NCBI GenBank assembly: GCA_011523515.1
Contig: WTGO01000054.1
Span: forward strand, 33,595-97,594
DNA: 64,000 nucleotides
DNA from: Chloroflexota bacterium
Lineage (GTDB): Bacteria > Chloroflexota > Anaerolineae > Aggregatilineales > Phototrophicaceae
Direction: 5' to 3'
Shown: piece by piece, positions 41,865-51,015 of the stretch
Layout of the letters: each line of letters starts with the position of its first letter
Position numbering within the stretch: position 1 is the first letter of the stretch
Position numbers and translations under genes: made by a program
Notes under the pieces: generated by a model
Databases searched by the model: none
What the model was told of the DNA's origin: nothing
The model's input: the letters and a program-made list of their open reading frames with translations, nothing else

Positions 41865-43166
41865 GTGGTAGCAGTGCTAGACAATGTAACGGAATTGACG
41901 CAGCGAGAAGAGATCCTCAAGCGACTGGTCGAAAAGTCCAGGCCGAGCGGGTTCGTCACCTATAGTGACATTCTGGAGTTGTTGCCGGATGTCGAAGGCG
42001 ATGTGGCCCTGCTCGACGATTTGATGGATGGCTTGCTGGAGGCCGGCATTGAAGTAATCCCGGCGCCGGCGAAAGTTGACGAGGAAATACCCGTTGATGA
42101 TGCTGCCAAAGACGACAAGCCTGACGACGATCCACTGACCGCTGTTTCCGACGTTGACGACAAGGAACAGCGCGACGCCCTGCTGCGGGTCTTGAAGAAG
42201 GATTTGACCAGCGATGCCGGTTACCAGGCCGCGCTAGATACCGACGATGTCGTTGGCCTGTATCTCAAAGAAGCGGGGCGCGTGCCGTTGTTGACAGCGC
42301 AAGAAGAGGTCATGCTGGCCAAGCGTATGGAGGCGGCTGAGTTCGCCCGCGCGCGCCTTGAAGCGCCTGAGGAAGAGCAGATTGAAGTCATCACTTGGAG
42401 CCAGGAACAGAGCCTGCGCGAGACGCTGATGGACGGCGAACGCGCGCAGGAACACTTGATCCGCGCCAATGCCCGGCTGGTGATCAGCGTGGCCAAGAAA
42501 TACATCGGCCGCGGCGTGCCGTTCCTCGATCTGATTCAGGAAGGCAATATCGGTTTGATCCGCGCCACCAACAAATTCGAGTACCAGCGCGGGCACAAGT
42601 TCAGCACCTACGCGACCTGGTGGATTCGCCAGGCGGTCAGCCGCGCAGTCGCCGACCAGGGCCGCACGATCCGCGTGCCGGTGCACATGGGCGATCAGCT
42701 GAACCGGATGCGGCGCGTGCAATTGCAGCTGCTGCAGGAGTTGGGGCGTGAACCCAAAATCGACGAGCTGGCGAGCGGCATGGATACGACGCCCGACAAG
42801 GTAGAAAACTTGCTCGAGATCTCGCGGCGGCCGGTCAGCCTGGAGACGCCGATTGATGACGAGGGTGATTCCACCTTCGGCGACTTTGTCGAAGACAGCA
42901 ACAGCCCGGCGCCTTCAGAAGAGGTGGCGACGCACTTGCTGCACACACAGCTGCAGCAGGCGCTTGACAAACTGCCCGACCGCGAGGCGCAGATCCTGCG
43001 ACTGCGCTATGGCCTTGCCGATGGGCGCGTCTACACGCTCGAAGAAGTCGGCCAGACGATCGGCGTCACGCGCGAACGCGTGCGACAGCTGGAAGCCCAG
43101 GCGCTGAATCGCCTGCGCCAGTCGTCCGCGCATGTGATTCTCAAAGACTATCTCTACGAAGTGTAG
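41865..43166 (+). CDS. rpoD: Primary sigma factor RpoD/SigA
   Basis: A sigma-70 protein of about 433 residues. Region 1.1-like sequence and an acidic stretch (residues about 60-105) precede region 1.2 (DVVGLYLKEAGRVPLLTAQEE). Region 2 has RLVISVAKKYIGRGVPFLDLIQEGNIGL and FSTYATWWIRQAVSRAVADQGRTIRVP. Region 4.2 has TLEEVGQTIGVTRERVRQLEAQAL. The short total length suits non-proteobacterial SigA. I start at GTG 41865, seven bases after AGAAAGG; a GTG two codons earlier is too close to that site. Confidence 0.95.
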   Translation: MVAVLDNVTELTQREEILKRLVEKSRPSGFVTYSDILELLPDVEGDVALLDDLMDGLLEAGIEVIPAPAKVDEEIPVDDAAKDDKPDDDPLTAVSDVDDKEQRDALLRVLKKDLTSDAGYQAALDTDDVVGLYLKEAGRVPLLTAQEEVMLAKRMEAAEFARARLEAPEEEQIEVITWSQEQSLRETLMDGERAQEHLIRANARLVISVAKKYIGRGVPFLDLIQEGNIGLIRATNKFEYQRGHKFSTYATWWIRQAVSRAVADQGRTIRVPVHMGDQLNRMRRVQLQLLQELGREPKIDELASGMDTTPDKVENLLEISRRPVSLETPIDDEGDSTFGDFVEDSNSPAPSEEVATHLLHTQLQQALDKLPDREAQILRLRYGLADGRVYTLEEVGQTIGVTRERVRQLEAQALNRLRQSSAHVILKDYLYEV

Positions 43167-43217
43167 CGACCGCTACCGGCTCGTCCGGACTACGCGGGAT
43201 TCGTACGGTTGCCAATG

Positions 43218-43252
43218 ACTCCAGGCGCTCGCCGCGTTTGGAGTTGTTTTTT
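43218..43252 (+). terminator. Intrinsic terminator after rpoD
   Basis: ACTCCA (43218-43223) pairs with TGGAGT (43239-43244), with an inner GCG/CGC pair in the loop, followed by TTGTTTTTT. It ends rpoD transcription before the GNAT gene. Confidence 0.78.
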
Positions 43253-43310
43253 GCCATTGCAAAAGCGTCCCGCAGGTCGCAGCGCGGAAGTAGCTAACTG
43301 AGAAGGAAGA

Positions 43311-43874
43311 ATGAAAAACGCGGCGCTTGACCCCTCCCAGATGATATTCCGCGACGCGGTGGCGGAGGACATCGCCTTCTGCCTGGCCTTGGACAGTGAC
43401 TTTGAGACCGAGCATGTTTGGCAGATGACGGTGCAGGACGGCGCCGACGAGGTACAGGTCAACTGTCGCCGACAACGACTGCCGCGCCGTCTCGAGTCCC
43501 GCCACGTCACTGATCCCATTGATCTTGAAATAGCCTTGCGGCAAGACTACTGCTTCATCGTGATCCAGGATCAAAATACCAACCATTTGGCGGGCTTTAT
43601 CACGCTGCGAATCGATGACAAGAGCCAGGTGGCTTATTTGCAGGACCTTGTCATTGACCGGCTCTACCGCCGTCGCAGCCTGGGTTCCCGGCTTATTCAC
43701 GTGGCGCGCGTCTGGGCCAGCGAGTTCAACCTGCGTCAGATCATCTTCGAGATACCCACCACCAACTATCCCTGCATCCAATTCGCGCAGGCGCTCGGCT
43801 TCAGTTTTTGCGGCTTTAACGATCACCATTTTGCCAACCGTGAGATCGCTCTGTTCTTCAGTCTGTCCATCTGA
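43311..43874 (+). CDS. GNAT-family N-acetyltransferase
   Basis: A 187-residue protein with a strong AGAAGGA ribosome-binding site. The GNAT core runs FIVIQDQNTNHLAGFITLRID, then the acetyl-CoA motif LQDLVIDRLYRRRSLGSRLIHVARVWA, then a NYPCIQFAQALGFSFCGF C-terminal segment. Motif A has R-R-R-S-L-G-S, a small deviation from R-x-x-G-x-G/A. Substrate unknown. It lies alone between rpoD and the 7TM regulator. Confidence 0.85.
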   Translation: MKNAALDPSQMIFRDAVAEDIAFCLALDSDFETEHVWQMTVQDGADEVQVNCRRQRLPRRLESRHVTDPIDLEIALRQDYCFIVIQDQNTNHLAGFITLRIDDKSQVAYLQDLVIDRLYRRRSLGSRLIHVARVWASEFNLRQIIFEIPTTNYPCIQFAQALGFSFCGFNDHHFANREIALFFSLSI

Positions 43875-43947
43875 CGGCAATGCGGCAAGCGGATTTTGCT
43901 ACACTAGAAACTGATTAACGGCCTATCGTAGCGTCTCGGGTATCTGC

Positions 43948-45870
43948 TTGACACTGCTAACGATCCTGCTGCTGACAGTCAACGAAACATTGACCGCGAG
44001 CAACGCCATCATCGCGGTCTCTCTGCTGCTATTCAACCTGACGCGGAATCTGAACAACCGCGTGGCCAAGTCATCAGCGGTCGTCCTGGCTTGCGTCGCC
44101 TGCGCCTACGTCTCCGATGCGTTCATCGCCCTGGGGCCGGACAATGCCGCTCACGAAATCGCCTCGCGCCTGCAGTGGATCGGCATCGCCTTTGTCCCGG
44201 CCGCCGTCTACCATTTGTCGGATGCGCTGCTCGCTACCACGGGCCTGCCATCGCGCGGTCGCCGGCGGCGGGTCATCCGCGTCCTGTATCTGATTGGCGC
44301 GGGATTCCTGCTGTCTGTCGCATTCTCCGACTCGCTGGTCCAATTCGTGGAGGTGCAGGATTCGCTCAGCATTGAAGCGGGCGGCGCCTTTCTGGTGTAT
44401 CTTTTGTATTTCGCGCTGGCTATTGGATTCGCCTTTTACAATGTTCAGCGTGCGCGTAAACGTTGCCTCACACGGTCAACCGAGCTGCGAATGGCCTATC
44501 TGCAGATCGCGTTCTTGACGCCTGCCATCGGGATATTCCCTTATTCCATAGTGTTGCCGGCAGGGGCCGAGTTCACGGTTTTCGGCCTGCTCGTGATCAA
44601 TACCGCCAACGTCATCATCATATTGATGCTGTTCTTCCTGTCATATCCGCTCTATTTCTTCGGCTCCGACATGCCTGATCGCCTGGTCAAAAAGAAGCTG
44701 CTGGATTTCCTGCTGCGCGGGCCGGCAACCGGGCTGATTGCCCTGGCGATGATGAACTTCACCGCACAAGCTACCCGAATTCTCAGCTTGCCCGGCGAAG
44801 CGGTCGCCCCGCCCGCCATCGTTGGGGCTGTATTGCTGTGGCAATGGTTCGTGTCGCTCGCCCTGCCATATTTCGAGAAGTTCTTCATTTATCGCGATGA
44901 AGACGACGCGCAGATCACCAAGCTGCAAACGCTAAGCGATCGCGTCCTGACGCACGACGACCTGACTCAACTGATCATGGCTACCACGGAGTCCATCTGC
45001 GATCACTTGCGAATTGACCGCGCCTTCGTCATCAGCTTTGAACACGCTCTGCCCGAATTCATTAGCAAGGTCGGCAATCTGGACTTTGCCGAAAGCGATC
45101 TATTGGAAGACAGCGACCTGCTGCAGCAGCTTACGCAACTGCCAAGAGAATCCGGCGCGAAGACCCATCTGCAGTGGCGCGATTACACGCTCATCCCCTT
45201 GCTCAGCCGCCGAGTGAGCGGCAACGGCGCCCAGGCGCTGCCTGTCGGCGCGCTGGGCCTGCCCCGGGGCGAAGACGCGCTGGACAGCGATTCCGCAACG
45301 CCATCTAGCAGCCTGCAGCCATTTGTCCGCCGCGTCGAAACAAGCCTGGACGATATGCGCCTGCAAGCCGAAATCTATAACCTGCTCGAGGGGCTGCTTC
45401 CGCAATTTCAGATGACTCGCTCGCGCGCCGTTCAAGTCGAGTATCTTCAGTCCAGCGCGCCTTCGACCACGGCCATCAACTTGCCCGAGCGCTCGGAATT
45501 GTTCGAGCAAGTGCGCGCCGCGCTCAGACACTATTGGGGCGGCTCCGGCATTTCACAGAGCAACTTGATTCAATTGCAAATCGTCCAAGACTTGATGCAG
45601 TCGGCCGAAGACACGCCGGTACATGCTTTGCGCAAGATCTTGGCGGAAGAAATCGATGCGCTGAAACCGCAAGGCGAGCGCAAGATGATGAGCCCCGAGT
45701 GGACCTTGTACAATATCCTGCAGCTGCGCTTCCTCGAAAGCCGACGCGTGCGCGAAGTCGCGCGGCGTTTGAGCATGAGCGAGGCCGATCTTTATCGCAA
45801 GCAGCGCATCGCGATTCTGGCGGTCACCGATCAGATTCTGGAGCGGGAACAGCAGGTCCGTACGCAGTGA
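43948..45870 (+). CDS. Membrane regulator: 7TM sensor, GAF-like domain, C-terminal HTH
   Basis: A 640-residue protein. The first 330 residues hold about eight hydrophobic helices, resembling the 7TM sensor found at the N-terminus of some histidine kinases (for example AIIAVSLLLFNLTRNL at the start). A GAF-like domain covers about residues 350-480 (LTQLIMATTESICDHLRIDRAFVISFE). The C-terminus (about 575-635) reads as a DNA-binding helix-turn-helix (VREVARRLSMSEADLYRKQRIAI). No kinase or receiver domain is present, so it looks like a membrane-bound one-component regulator. The TTG start at 43948 has only a weak ribosome-binding site. Confidence 0.75.
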   Translation: MTLLTILLLTVNETLTASNAIIAVSLLLFNLTRNLNNRVAKSSAVVLACVACAYVSDAFIALGPDNAAHEIASRLQWIGIAFVPAAVYHLSDALLATTGLPSRGRRRRVIRVLYLIGAGFLLSVAFSDSLVQFVEVQDSLSIEAGGAFLVYLLYFALAIGFAFYNVQRARKRCLTRSTELRMAYLQIAFLTPAIGIFPYSIVLPAGAEFTVFGLLVINTANVIIILMLFFLSYPLYFFGSDMPDRLVKKKLLDFLLRGPATGLIALAMMNFTAQATRILSLPGEAVAPPAIVGAVLLWQWFVSLALPYFEKFFIYRDEDDAQITKLQTLSDRVLTHDDLTQLIMATTESICDHLRIDRAFVISFEHALPEFISKVGNLDFAESDLLEDSDLLQQLTQLPRESGAKTHLQWRDYTLIPLLSRRVSGNGAQALPVGALGLPRGEDALDSDSATPSSSLQPFVRRVETSLDDMRLQAEIYNLLEGLLPQFQMTRSRAVQVEYLQSSAPSTTAINLPERSELFEQVRAALRHYWGGSGISQSNLIQLQIVQDLMQSAEDTPVHALRKILAEEIDALKPQGERKMMSPEWTLYNILQLRFLESRRVREVARRLSMSEADLYRKQRIAILAVTDQILEREQQVRTQ

Positions 45871-45979
45871 ACGCTCCGCAGCGCGCAACGCCATATTTAC
45901 CCCTCAAATTGCTCTTGCCATTCTGCAATCTGGCTATACTAAATGTAGAAAATCCAATTGACCATTTGCGTACAAGCAA

Positions 45980-48475
45980 GTGAAAGAACAGACACTCGAG
46001 TCACAGCAAAAGCTCACCGCTGACGGCGACATTGCGCCGCCTGCCGCCACGGCGCAAGACATCATCAAGCCCCTGGAAGAGTCTGCCCAGGAATTCGATT
46101 TCTGGGAGGACCTCAAGGCAAGCCTGCCGCCCTGGATCAACGAAGTCGTCGGCTTTGCAATGATCGTATTCGGCATCCTGTCATTCGTGTCGCTATTCAT
46201 CGCGTCGGATGCCCTGGTCGCGGTTACCTGGGCCGAAATGCTGATTTCGCTCTTCGGCGACGGCTCGATACTGATCGCCGCCACCATTTTTGCGCTCGGC
46301 GTCGTGCTGTGGCTGCCCAAGGCGGGCATCCGCATTCAGCTGAGCGCAGCGCGCCTGCTGGCGCTGGAAGTCATTTTTCTCAGCATACTGGCGATCTTGC
46401 ACTTAATGCAAAGTGACAGCGAAATGCGCGCGCTGGCGCGTGCCGGGCAAGGCGGCGGTCTGATCGGCTGGGGCTTGAGCTATCCGTTCTTCCGGATCCT
46501 GGGTCGCAGCGCCGCAGTCACGTTATTCGCGGCGCTGATCGCGGCATGCGCGGTGATCGCCACGGGGCTGCGCCGGCGGCACATCGTGGCCCTGTTCTCG
46601 CGATTTGGCATCCGGCTGAAACTCTTCAGCGAGACCACGCGCCAAACTGCCGCGCCGGTGCAAAATGTCGAAGCGCAAAATCTTTATCGCAAGCTGGCGG
46701 AATCGCCCGGCTATCGCACGCAAATTATGCGGATTCGCCCCAATCCGGCTGATCCGCTTGATGCGACGAACGGCAGCCGGCAAAGCCCGGATTCGACATC
46801 GAGCGCCGTCGAGAGGATACGTCCGGCGACAGCGGCCGACAGCGCGCCTGAGGCGCCCGATCACGCGTCCGCAGAAGCGCCAGCGACGGATCATGGAACG
46901 GGCGAATCCGCCGTCACAGGGCTAGCCGAACTCGCGCCGGCGCAGCAGCCCGAAGCAATGGCTCGCCCGCAGTGGCGTGACTCCCTGCCAGGTATCGACA
47001 GTCTGACACCAGCCGATATGGTGATGCCGGAGGAAGCGGAGATCAACCACAACGCGATGCTGATCCAGAATACGCTGCTGGAATTCGACCTGGAGACAAC
47101 AGTTGTCGATGTTCAGGTCGGGCCGACGGTCACGCGTTACGCCTTGCAGCCGCACAAGGCCGACGGCAGCGATCGCATTCGCATGAGCAAGATCGCTTCC
47201 TACGCCAAAGACTTGTCGCTGTCGTTGGCGGCCAAGCGCCTGCGCTTGGAAACGCCGGTTCCCGGCACCAATTATATGGGTATTGAAGTGCCAAATAAGG
47301 AGCCGGCGCTGGTCGCCCTGCGCAATGTGATGGAAAGCGATGGCTATCAACAGCGGAAACGGACGGCGCAGTCTCCGCTGCTCATCCCGCTGGGACGAAG
47401 TGTGACTGGCGATCCGGTCGCCATTGACCTGGCGCAGATGCCGCACTTGCTGATCGCCGGCGCCACCGGGTCGGGCAAGTCGGTCTGCATGGCGGCGCTG
47501 GCCACCGCGCTGCTCATGCAATACACGCCGGATCAGCTAAAGTTGGTCATGTTGGATCCCAAGATGGTGGAGCTGTCACGCTTTGATGGCCTGCCTCATT
47601 TGATCGGGCCGGTGGAAATTGAACACGAGCGCATCATCGGTGTCTTGGCCTGGTGTACGCGCGAGATGTCTGATCGCTACAAACTGCTGGAAGCGGACGG
47701 ATCGCGCGATATCAAGATGTACAACGACAAGCGGCAGTCAGCCGATGCCGGCGAGCCGCCACTGCCATATCTGGTCATTCTGATTGACGAGATTGGCGAC
47801 TTGATGCTGAAGCACGCTGACGACACCGAGCGCGCCATCACGCGGCTGGCGCAAATGGCGCGCGCAGTCGGCATGCACATGATGATCGCCACGCAGCGAC
47901 CGAGCGTGGACGTAATCACCGGGCTAATCAAAGCCAACTTCCCCTCGCGCATCGCCTTCTCGGTGGCGTCCGGCGGCGATTCACGCGTAATCATCGACCG
48001 TCCCGGCGCGGAAGACTTGCTCGGCAGCGGCGACATGCTCTTTCTGTCCGCTGACGCGGCCGCTCCCGAGCGCATACAAGGCTGCTTCGTTTCCGAGGAG
48101 GATTCGCGCGAAGTCGTGTCGCACTGGCGCCGCGAATACCAGCGGCAGGTCGAAGCGGGTCATTTGCCTGCCAAGCCCGCCGGACCCTGGGAGCGCAGCC
48201 TGCAGCGGCGCAAATTCCTCGCCGACACCGACCCCATGTTGGAAGATGTACTTAAGCTGGTTGTGGACGCCGGCGAAGCCTCCGCGTCATTGATTCAGCG
48301 ACGACTCGGTCTGGGATACCCGCGCGCGGCGCGCATCATGGATCTCCTGGAAGAATTGGGGGTTGTGGGCGAAGAATTGGGCGGGGGACGCAGCCGCAAG
48401 GTCATCATCCCTGCGGGCCAGGATCCACTGGCCTACGTGCAGGAGCGGCGCTTGCAACCACAAAATCCTGACTGA
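45980..48475 (+). CDS. ftsK: DNA translocase FtsK/SpoIIIE
   Basis: An 831-residue protein. Four N-terminal membrane helices (about residues 55-200) lead to a Pro/Ala-rich linker, then the alpha domain (MLIQNTLLEFDLETTVVDVQVGPTVTRY). The motor has a Walker A, LIAGATGSGKSVCM, near residue 495, a Walker B-type LPYLVILIDEIGDL, and MMIATQRPSVDVITG. The C-terminal gamma winged helix (ASASLIQRRLGLGYPRAARIMDLLEELGVVGE) would recognise polar DNA motifs. It pumps chromosome termini through the division septum. GTG start with no strong Shine-Dalgarno. Confidence 0.95.
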   Translation: MKEQTLESQQKLTADGDIAPPAATAQDIIKPLEESAQEFDFWEDLKASLPPWINEVVGFAMIVFGILSFVSLFIASDALVAVTWAEMLISLFGDGSILIAATIFALGVVLWLPKAGIRIQLSAARLLALEVIFLSILAILHLMQSDSEMRALARAGQGGGLIGWGLSYPFFRILGRSAAVTLFAALIAACAVIATGLRRRHIVALFSRFGIRLKLFSETTRQTAAPVQNVEAQNLYRKLAESPGYRTQIMRIRPNPADPLDATNGSRQSPDSTSSAVERIRPATAADSAPEAPDHASAEAPATDHGTGESAVTGLAELAPAQQPEAMARPQWRDSLPGIDSLTPADMVMPEEAEINHNAMLIQNTLLEFDLETTVVDVQVGPTVTRYALQPHKADGSDRIRMSKIASYAKDLSLSLAAKRLRLETPVPGTNYMGIEVPNKEPALVALRNVMESDGYQQRKRTAQSPLLIPLGRSVTGDPVAIDLAQMPHLLIAGATGSGKSVCMAALATALLMQYTPDQLKLVMLDPKMVELSRFDGLPHLIGPVEIEHERIIGVLAWCTREMSDRYKLLEADGSRDIKMYNDKRQSADAGEPPLPYLVILIDEIGDLMLKHADDTERAITRLAQMARAVGMHMMIATQRPSVDVITGLIKANFPSRIAFSVASGGDSRVIIDRPGAEDLLGSGDMLFLSADAAAPERIQGCFVSEEDSREVVSHWRREYQRQVEAGHLPAKPAGPWERSLQRRKFLADTDPMLEDVLKLVVDAGEASASLIQRRLGLGYPRAARIMDLLEELGVVGEELGGGRSRKVIIPAGQDPLAYVQERRLQPQNPD

Positions 48476-48490
48476 TACAATTCACAGCAC

Positions 48491-49501
48491 ATGTCCAAAG
48501 CTGAGAATCACCGTAGCATCGCCCAGATTGCTCGCACGCTTCGGAGTGTTATTGAATCCGAGACGCTAGAGCATTATTTCTGGGTTGGCGGCAGAATCGA
48601 CCGCTTGTACAAGTCCGATTTGGGTCATGTCTATTTTGAGCTAGTCGATGGTGACAATCGCATTAAATGCGTGCTTTGGGAAGAGCGCGTCGGCCGCATT
48701 CGCTTCGACCTGAAAAATCATCTTGACGTCGAGATTTATGGCGATGTGAACTTTTTCGAGAGACGCGCCGAAGCGCAAATCAATGTACTGAAAATACGAT
48801 TAACTGATGATACGGTTCATGCGGCAAACGCCATAGAAGAGTTGCGCGCCGAAGGCTTGTTCCCGCCGGTCAGGAAGGACCCTCCTGCCAAGATCCGTCG
48901 TATCGGCATACTAACCGGCCGCAGCAGCCGGGCAATTGGCGATTTTGAGACGACATACCAAGAAGCCGGGACGCGCGCAGTACTCGCGCCGATTAGCTGG
49001 CAATACGCCATGCTTGAAGGCGAGCGCGCCGCGCAATCCATAGTAGACGCGCTAACTGTGCTAGATGGCCGCAACGAAGTAGACATAATTGTCATCATCA
49101 GGGGCGGCGGACGAAACGAAAACCTGGCCGCGTTTGACGAGCTGGAGGTCTTGCGGGCGATCGTTGGCTGCAGCAAGTACGTTGTTACCGGCATCGGACA
49201 TCACCGTGATCACGTTCTGGCTGACGATGTGGCCGACTATGTGGTCGCGACGCCAACCGCGGCGGCAATCTACATGGCCAATCTGTGCCTGAATTCCGAG
49301 TCACCCGGCAAGAGCGCCTGGACGCGGGAGGCCAACCGCGTCAGCGTACCCGCTGAAATAGAGGGATCAGAAATAAGAACCGCTCACGAAACGCCAGCCC
49401 CACAGAGACAACGTCGTTATGATTTGATCTTGTTCGTACTTTTTGCTGCTGCGATTTGCGCGGTAGCATTGCTCGTCTACACAATGCTCAACAACTTCTA
49501 A
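48491..49501 (+). CDS. Shortened XseA-like nuclease with C-terminal membrane anchor
   Basis: A 336-residue protein related to exonuclease VII large subunit. Residues about 20-105 are the OB fold (FWVGGRIDRLY, GHVYFELVDGDNRIKCVLW). The catalytic region keeps the residues equivalent to the E. coli active site: Asp151 (RAIGDF), Arg204 (IIRGGGRNENL), His237 and Asp240 (GIGHHRD), followed by ATPTAAA. The long helical C-terminal half of XseA is missing; instead there is a linker and one hydrophobic helix at 311-330 before a short tail, as in tail-anchored proteins. No xseB is near. It follows ftsK by 15 bases. Confidence 0.85.
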   Translation: MSKAENHRSIAQIARTLRSVIESETLEHYFWVGGRIDRLYKSDLGHVYFELVDGDNRIKCVLWEERVGRIRFDLKNHLDVEIYGDVNFFERRAEAQINVLKIRLTDDTVHAANAIEELRAEGLFPPVRKDPPAKIRRIGILTGRSSRAIGDFETTYQEAGTRAVLAPISWQYAMLEGERAAQSIVDALTVLDGRNEVDIIVIIRGGGRNENLAAFDELEVLRAIVGCSKYVVTGIGHHRDHVLADDVADYVVATPTAAAIYMANLCLNSESPGKSAWTREANRVSVPAEIEGSEIRTAHETPAPQRQRRYDLILFVLFAAAICAVALLVYTMLNNF

Positions 49502-49504
49502 TAC

Positions 49505-50194
49505 CTACATTAGACTCTGCTGTTGTGAAGACTCCACCTGCATGATCACGGTCGGGTTGTCGTTTACAGGTTTGTTGACCTGGGTGGATACCTCGTGAAA
49601 TTGCAGTTGGTCGGGCGTTGGCCCCGCCATCAGCGGAAGCCATTCATCGGGCGTCAGCGCGCGCGGCGCCAGCCAAAGCTCGTAGTCCTCCGGCTCCACG
49701 ATGACCGTCATGCGATGGTGAATGGGCTCTATCGTCTCGTTCGCGCGAGTCGTCAAAATCGTGCAGGTATGCAGCCAGCTTTCGTCAGGCTGCTTCCAGC
49801 TTTCCCACAGGCCGGCGAATGCAAACAGGTCGCGTTCGGCGTGCGTGATATACATCGGCGTCTTCTTCTTGCCCTGCTTGGCCCACTCAAAGTAGCCGTC
49901 CGCGGGGATGAGACAACGGCGGCGCTTGAAAGCTGTGCGAAAGGATGGTTTCTCCGCAGCCGTTTCCGAGCGAGCGTTAATCATGCGGTAGCCGATCTTG
50001 GGATCCTTGGCCCAGGACGGCACCAGGCCCCACTTCATAAAACTCAGCTGCCCGGGATCGCGGTTGCTGATGACCGGCACCTGCTGTGAGGGCGCGATGT
50101 TAAAGCGCGGCGCCAGCCAGCCGTCCACCGTGTCCAGGTTGAAAGCCAGCTGAATGGACTCCGCATCGGCAGTTAAGGTGTATCGACCGCACAT
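49505..50194 (-). CDS. SRAP-domain protein (YedK/HMCES family)
   Basis: A protein of about 229 residues begun at MCGRYT (ATG 50194), which exposes the conserved Cys2 after Met removal; the longer upstream reading would bury it. Other invariant features are RFNIAPSQ, MKWGLVPSW, MINARSETA, RRCLIPADGYFEW, TTRANETI and HHRMTVI with the active His. SRAP proteins form a covalent link to abasic sites in single-stranded DNA and protect them. It is four bases downstream of a small membrane-protein gene. Confidence 0.95.
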   Translation of the reverse strand: MCGRYTLTADAESIQLAFNLDTVDGWLAPRFNIAPSQQVPVISNRDPGQLSFMKWGLVPSWAKDPKIGYRMINARSETAAEKPSFRTAFKRRRCLIPADGYFEWAKQGKKKTPMYITHAERDLFAFAGLWESWKQPDESWLHTCTILTTRANETIEPIHHRMTVIVEPEDYELWLAPRALTPDEWLPLMAGPTPDQLQFHEVSTQVNKPVNDNPTVIMQVESSQQQSLM

Positions 50195-50198
50195 GAGG

Positions 50199-50474
50199 CT
50201 ATTTCTTCCTGGATTTTTTGTCGTCGTTTGGTTTGCCCAATTCGGCAATCTGGCGAACTAGCCCGAGCACGGCCAGCAGCACTGCCAAGAGCTGTCCAGT
50301 CGAGATCGAGCTACCTGGCCCTGCCTCGCCGTCGCTGTTTTCTTCGGCCGCTCTCGCGTAGAGGTAACTCGAAATCAGACCGAGGAGCGCGCCCAGGCCA
50401 GCGCCAATGACGATGATGCGAGTCTTGCGATCCTGCAAGGCTTGTTCAGTTTCGCGCGAATGTGTATCGCTCAT
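50199..50474 (-). CDS. Small membrane protein
   Basis: A 91-residue protein with two predicted membrane helices, IIVIGAGLGALLGLISSYLY and LLAVLLAVLGLVRQIAEL, a Gly/Ser/acidic loop between them and a Lys-rich C-terminus (DDKKSRKK). It overlaps the upstream membrane-protein gene by four bases (ATGA) and precedes the SRAP gene by four. The family is not recognised; very similar short proteins occur as uncharacterised membrane proteins. Confidence 0.75.
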   Translation of the reverse strand: MSDTHSRETEQALQDRKTRIIVIGAGLGALLGLISSYLYARAAEENSDGEAGPGSSISTGQLLAVLLAVLGLVRQIAELGKPNDDKKSRKK

Positions 50475-50935
50475 GATTCTCCTTCATCGGGACTTATCGC
50501 TTCCGGCGCTTCGAAGGCCATCAACAGCTCCCGCACCGGCGCCAGTCGCACCGCCCAGTTCAATACGCTTTCGTCAACATTTCCAAGCCAACGTTCAACA
50601 TTTTCTTCCATTAGCGCCGTCCATGCTTCCAGCCGCCGCAGCGGCGAACGCGACTTGCTCCACCAGCGGCTTGCCAACGCGACCAGCGCAAAGCTCAGGA
50701 GCGTCAGCGGAAACATGATGATGACGAGCGGACAAAGCACCAGGACGCTGAGCATAGCATTCGACAATATGGCCAACTGCGCGGGGGACTTCAATGACAA
50801 GGCTATGCCGACGAATGCGACCGCTACGGCCAGCACAAGGGAAAAGGGAAACAACACGCTAAGCCAAAGTCCGCGCCTTTGCGCGCGCTCCAATTCGCGA
50901 TGGCGTCTGTCCCGCCTGGCGCTTTGTCGATTCAT
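50471..50935 (-). CDS. Membrane protein of unknown function
   Basis: A 154-residue protein with a very basic N-terminus (RRDRRHRELERAQRRG) and two long hydrophobic segments (LWLSVLFPFSLVLAVAVAFVGIAL and AMLSVLVLCPLVIIMFPLTLLSFALVALA). The C-terminal third is soluble and acidic. It is first of a tight three-gene minus-strand unit with the small membrane protein and the SRAP protein. No family is recognised. Confidence 0.72.
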   Translation of the reverse strand: MNRQSARRDRRHRELERAQRRGLWLSVLFPFSLVLAVAVAFVGIALSLKSPAQLAILSNAMLSVLVLCPLVIIMFPLTLLSFALVALASRWWSKSRSPLRRLEAWTALMEENVERWLGNVDESVLNWAVRLAPVRELLMAFEAPEAISPDEGES

Positions 50936-51015
50936 TCAGCCACTGCCACGTAGTCGCTCGGTTCAGAATATTGTACCCTAGTCAGCAGCGGCTTTCCATA
51001 GGAGTCATGGAACAT

